A program made the translations under genes and the position numbers. 14,078 nt of DNA from Deltaproteobacteria bacterium (GTDB taxonomy: Bacteria > Myxococcota > Myxococcia > Myxococcales > 40CM-4-68-19), in the NCBI GenBank assembly GCA_018266095.1, contig JAFEBC010000548.1, positions 1 through 14,078 on the forward strand. Direction: 5' to 3'. The notes under the pieces were generated by a model. The model did no database searches and was not told the origin of the DNA. It was given only the letters and a program-made list of their open reading frames with translations. This document shows, in pieces, positions 13,206 to 14,078 of the stretch (the first letter of the stretch is position 1; the number at the start of each line of letters is the position of its first letter).

Positions 13206-14078
13206 ATGCGCAGGCTGGCCGTCCAGACGCTCGTGGCCGTTTCGATGCTTGGCGTCTTGGGCGCGTGCGCGAAGCCTGCGCCGGAGCCCGCGGACCTCGG
13301 CGCGGTGCAGAAGGCGCTGCACGCGGCGGCCGACGAATATGGCGTGCCGCGGGCGCTGATGGTGGCCATCGGCTGGGTCGATTCGCGCCTCTCGATGAAC
13401 GCGGGCGCGCCCTCGGTGGACGGTGCGTACGGCGTGTTCCATCTGGTCGATGGCGAGAGCGCGGCGGATCCGAACGGGCGCTCGCGGGCGCAGTCGCTGA
13501 AGCTGGCGTCGAGGCTCACGGGCCTCTCGGAGACGGCGCTGCGCGCGGATCTGCAGGCGAATGCGCGCGGTGCGGCGGCCCTCTTGCGCGCCGAGATGGA
13601 TCGCCTGGAAGGGCAGTATCCGGACCTGCGCGACGACTCCCTGGGCGATTGGTTCGAAGTCACCATGCGCGCGAGCGGCGTCGAGGACGCGCAGCTTGCG
13701 GATGGCTACGCGTCGCAGGTGTATCGCTTGCTGCGAGATGGCCTCACGGTGGTGGACGAGCAGGGCGGCCTCGTGCGCCTGCTGCCGCAGACGTTCTCGC
13801 TCTCGGGCCGCGCCATCTGGGCTTCGCTCGAGCAGGATCTCTCGGGCGAATATTGTCCCAACGGCGCGTGCGTCGCCTGGGTGCCGGCGTCGACCAGCAA
13901 CTACATGGCGGGCCGCGACGGCTACACCATCGACACCATCGTCATCCACGACATGGAGGGCAGCTACTCGGGCTCCATCGCGTGGTTCCAGGACCCGGCC
14001 GCGCAGGCGTCCGCGCACTACTGCATCCGCTCGTCGGACGGCGAGATCACGCAGCAGGTGCACCACGCCGACACGGCC
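13206..14078 (+). CDS. Lipoprotein with degenerate transglycosylase (SLT-like) domain and Amidase_2 domain (partial)
   Basis: The frame is open from the ATG at 13206 to the right edge: 291 residues with no stop, so the C-terminus is missing. Residues 1-21 are a lipoprotein signal peptide with lipobox L-G-A-C, C21 lipidated. Residues 33-85 resemble a lytic transglycosylase start (A-A-D-E-Y-G-V-P-R-A-L-M-V-A-I, then S-R-L-S-M-N-A, then S-V-D-G-A-Y-G-V-F-H-L). The expected catalytic Glu is Asp (D59) and the usual G-L-M-Q-L is G-V-F-H-L, so this domain may be inactive. From about 240 an Amidase_2 (N-acetylmuramoyl-L-alanine amidase) domain begins: T-I-V-I-H248, a probable zinc ligand, then S-A-H271-Y and Q-Q-V-H-H. 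It should act on peptidoglycan in the periplasm. No strong ribosome binding site precedes the ATG. Confidence 0.85.
   Translation, partial: MRRLAVQTLVAVSMLGVLGACAKPAPEPADLGAVQKALHAAADEYGVPRALMVAIGWVDSRLSMNAGAPSVDGAYGVFHLVDGESAADPNGRSRAQSLKLASRLTGLSETALRADLQANARGAAALLRAEMDRLEGQYPDLRDDSLGDWFEVTMRASGVEDAQLADGYASQVYRLLRDGLTVVDEQGGLVRLLPQTFSLSGRAIWASLEQDLSGEYCPNGACVAWVPASTSNYMAGRDGYTIDTIVIHDMEGSYSGSIAWFQDPAAQASAHYCIRSSDGEITQQVHHADTA

Noticed and set aside
12822..14066. A 414-codon minus-strand frame opposite the amidase gene, and minus-strand frames at 776-2017 and 1809-3041 opposite the helicase.
   Set aside because: Arg/Ala-rich composition without domains; the plus-strand genes have complete catalytic motifs in the same place.

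Overview
This is GC-rich DNA (hand counts of single 60-base lines run from about 63 to 72 %). It is densely coded on both strands, uses GTG and TTG starts freely, and carries several lipoproteins plus a sigma54-type two-component pair. That combination fits a myxobacterium or relative (Myxococcota). The placement is inferred from style and gene content, because no taxonomic marker gene is present. No rRNA, tRNA, CRISPR array, transposase or integrase was seen. No stretch longer than 300 bases lacks a gene; the larger gaps (169-337, 746-875, 10923-11188, 11708-11866, 13085-13205) are described under features or findings.

Layout. At the left edge is the 5' end of a minus-strand gene that may be PilT-like (1-168). 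Divergent from it are a small cysteine-containing lipoprotein (338-745) and a complete IGHMBP2/UPF1-type SF1 helicase (876-2816). A toxin-antitoxin operon follows: an AbrB/MazE-fold antitoxin (2860-3087) overlapping a Doc/Fic toxin by ATGA (3084-3473), with two GTACGTAC palindromes two helical turns apart at its promoter. Converging on it across 38 bp is a minus-strand three-gene operon, 8008 to 3512. It encodes a 212-residue winged-helix-like protein, a 667-residue ORC/STAND-like AAA ATPase and a 614-residue protein that joins a Cas4/AddB-type iron-sulfur PD-(D/E)XK nuclease to a soluble FtsK/HerA-type DNA translocase.

Upstream on the same strand is a histidine kinase with a very histidine-rich C-terminal tail (9483-10922) and its NtrC-type sigma54 activator (8055-9458). 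Then come a small protein with a C-terminal zinc ribbon (11189-11707) and a secreted beta-propeller-like protein (11867-13084). Divergent from the latter, running off the right edge, is a lipoprotein that fuses a degenerate lytic-transglycosylase domain to an Amidase_2 domain (13206-14078).

How the parts fit. The most interesting unit is the three-gene operon. It holds a putative DNA-binding protein, an ATPase with a C-terminal winged helix and a motor-nuclease in one polypeptide, with tight coupling (a 13 bp gap, then an ATGA overlap). The natural reading is a machine that recognises, is loaded on, pumps and cuts DNA, either as defence against foreign DNA or for processing broken ends. It functionally recalls archaeal HerA-NurA and the DptFGH restriction module, but matches neither in architecture. 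The toxin-antitoxin pair next to it is consistent with an accessory or defence locus. The flanking two-component and envelope genes look like ordinary chromosomal content. Function of the operon is inferred from domains; I know of no described system with this exact composition but could not search.
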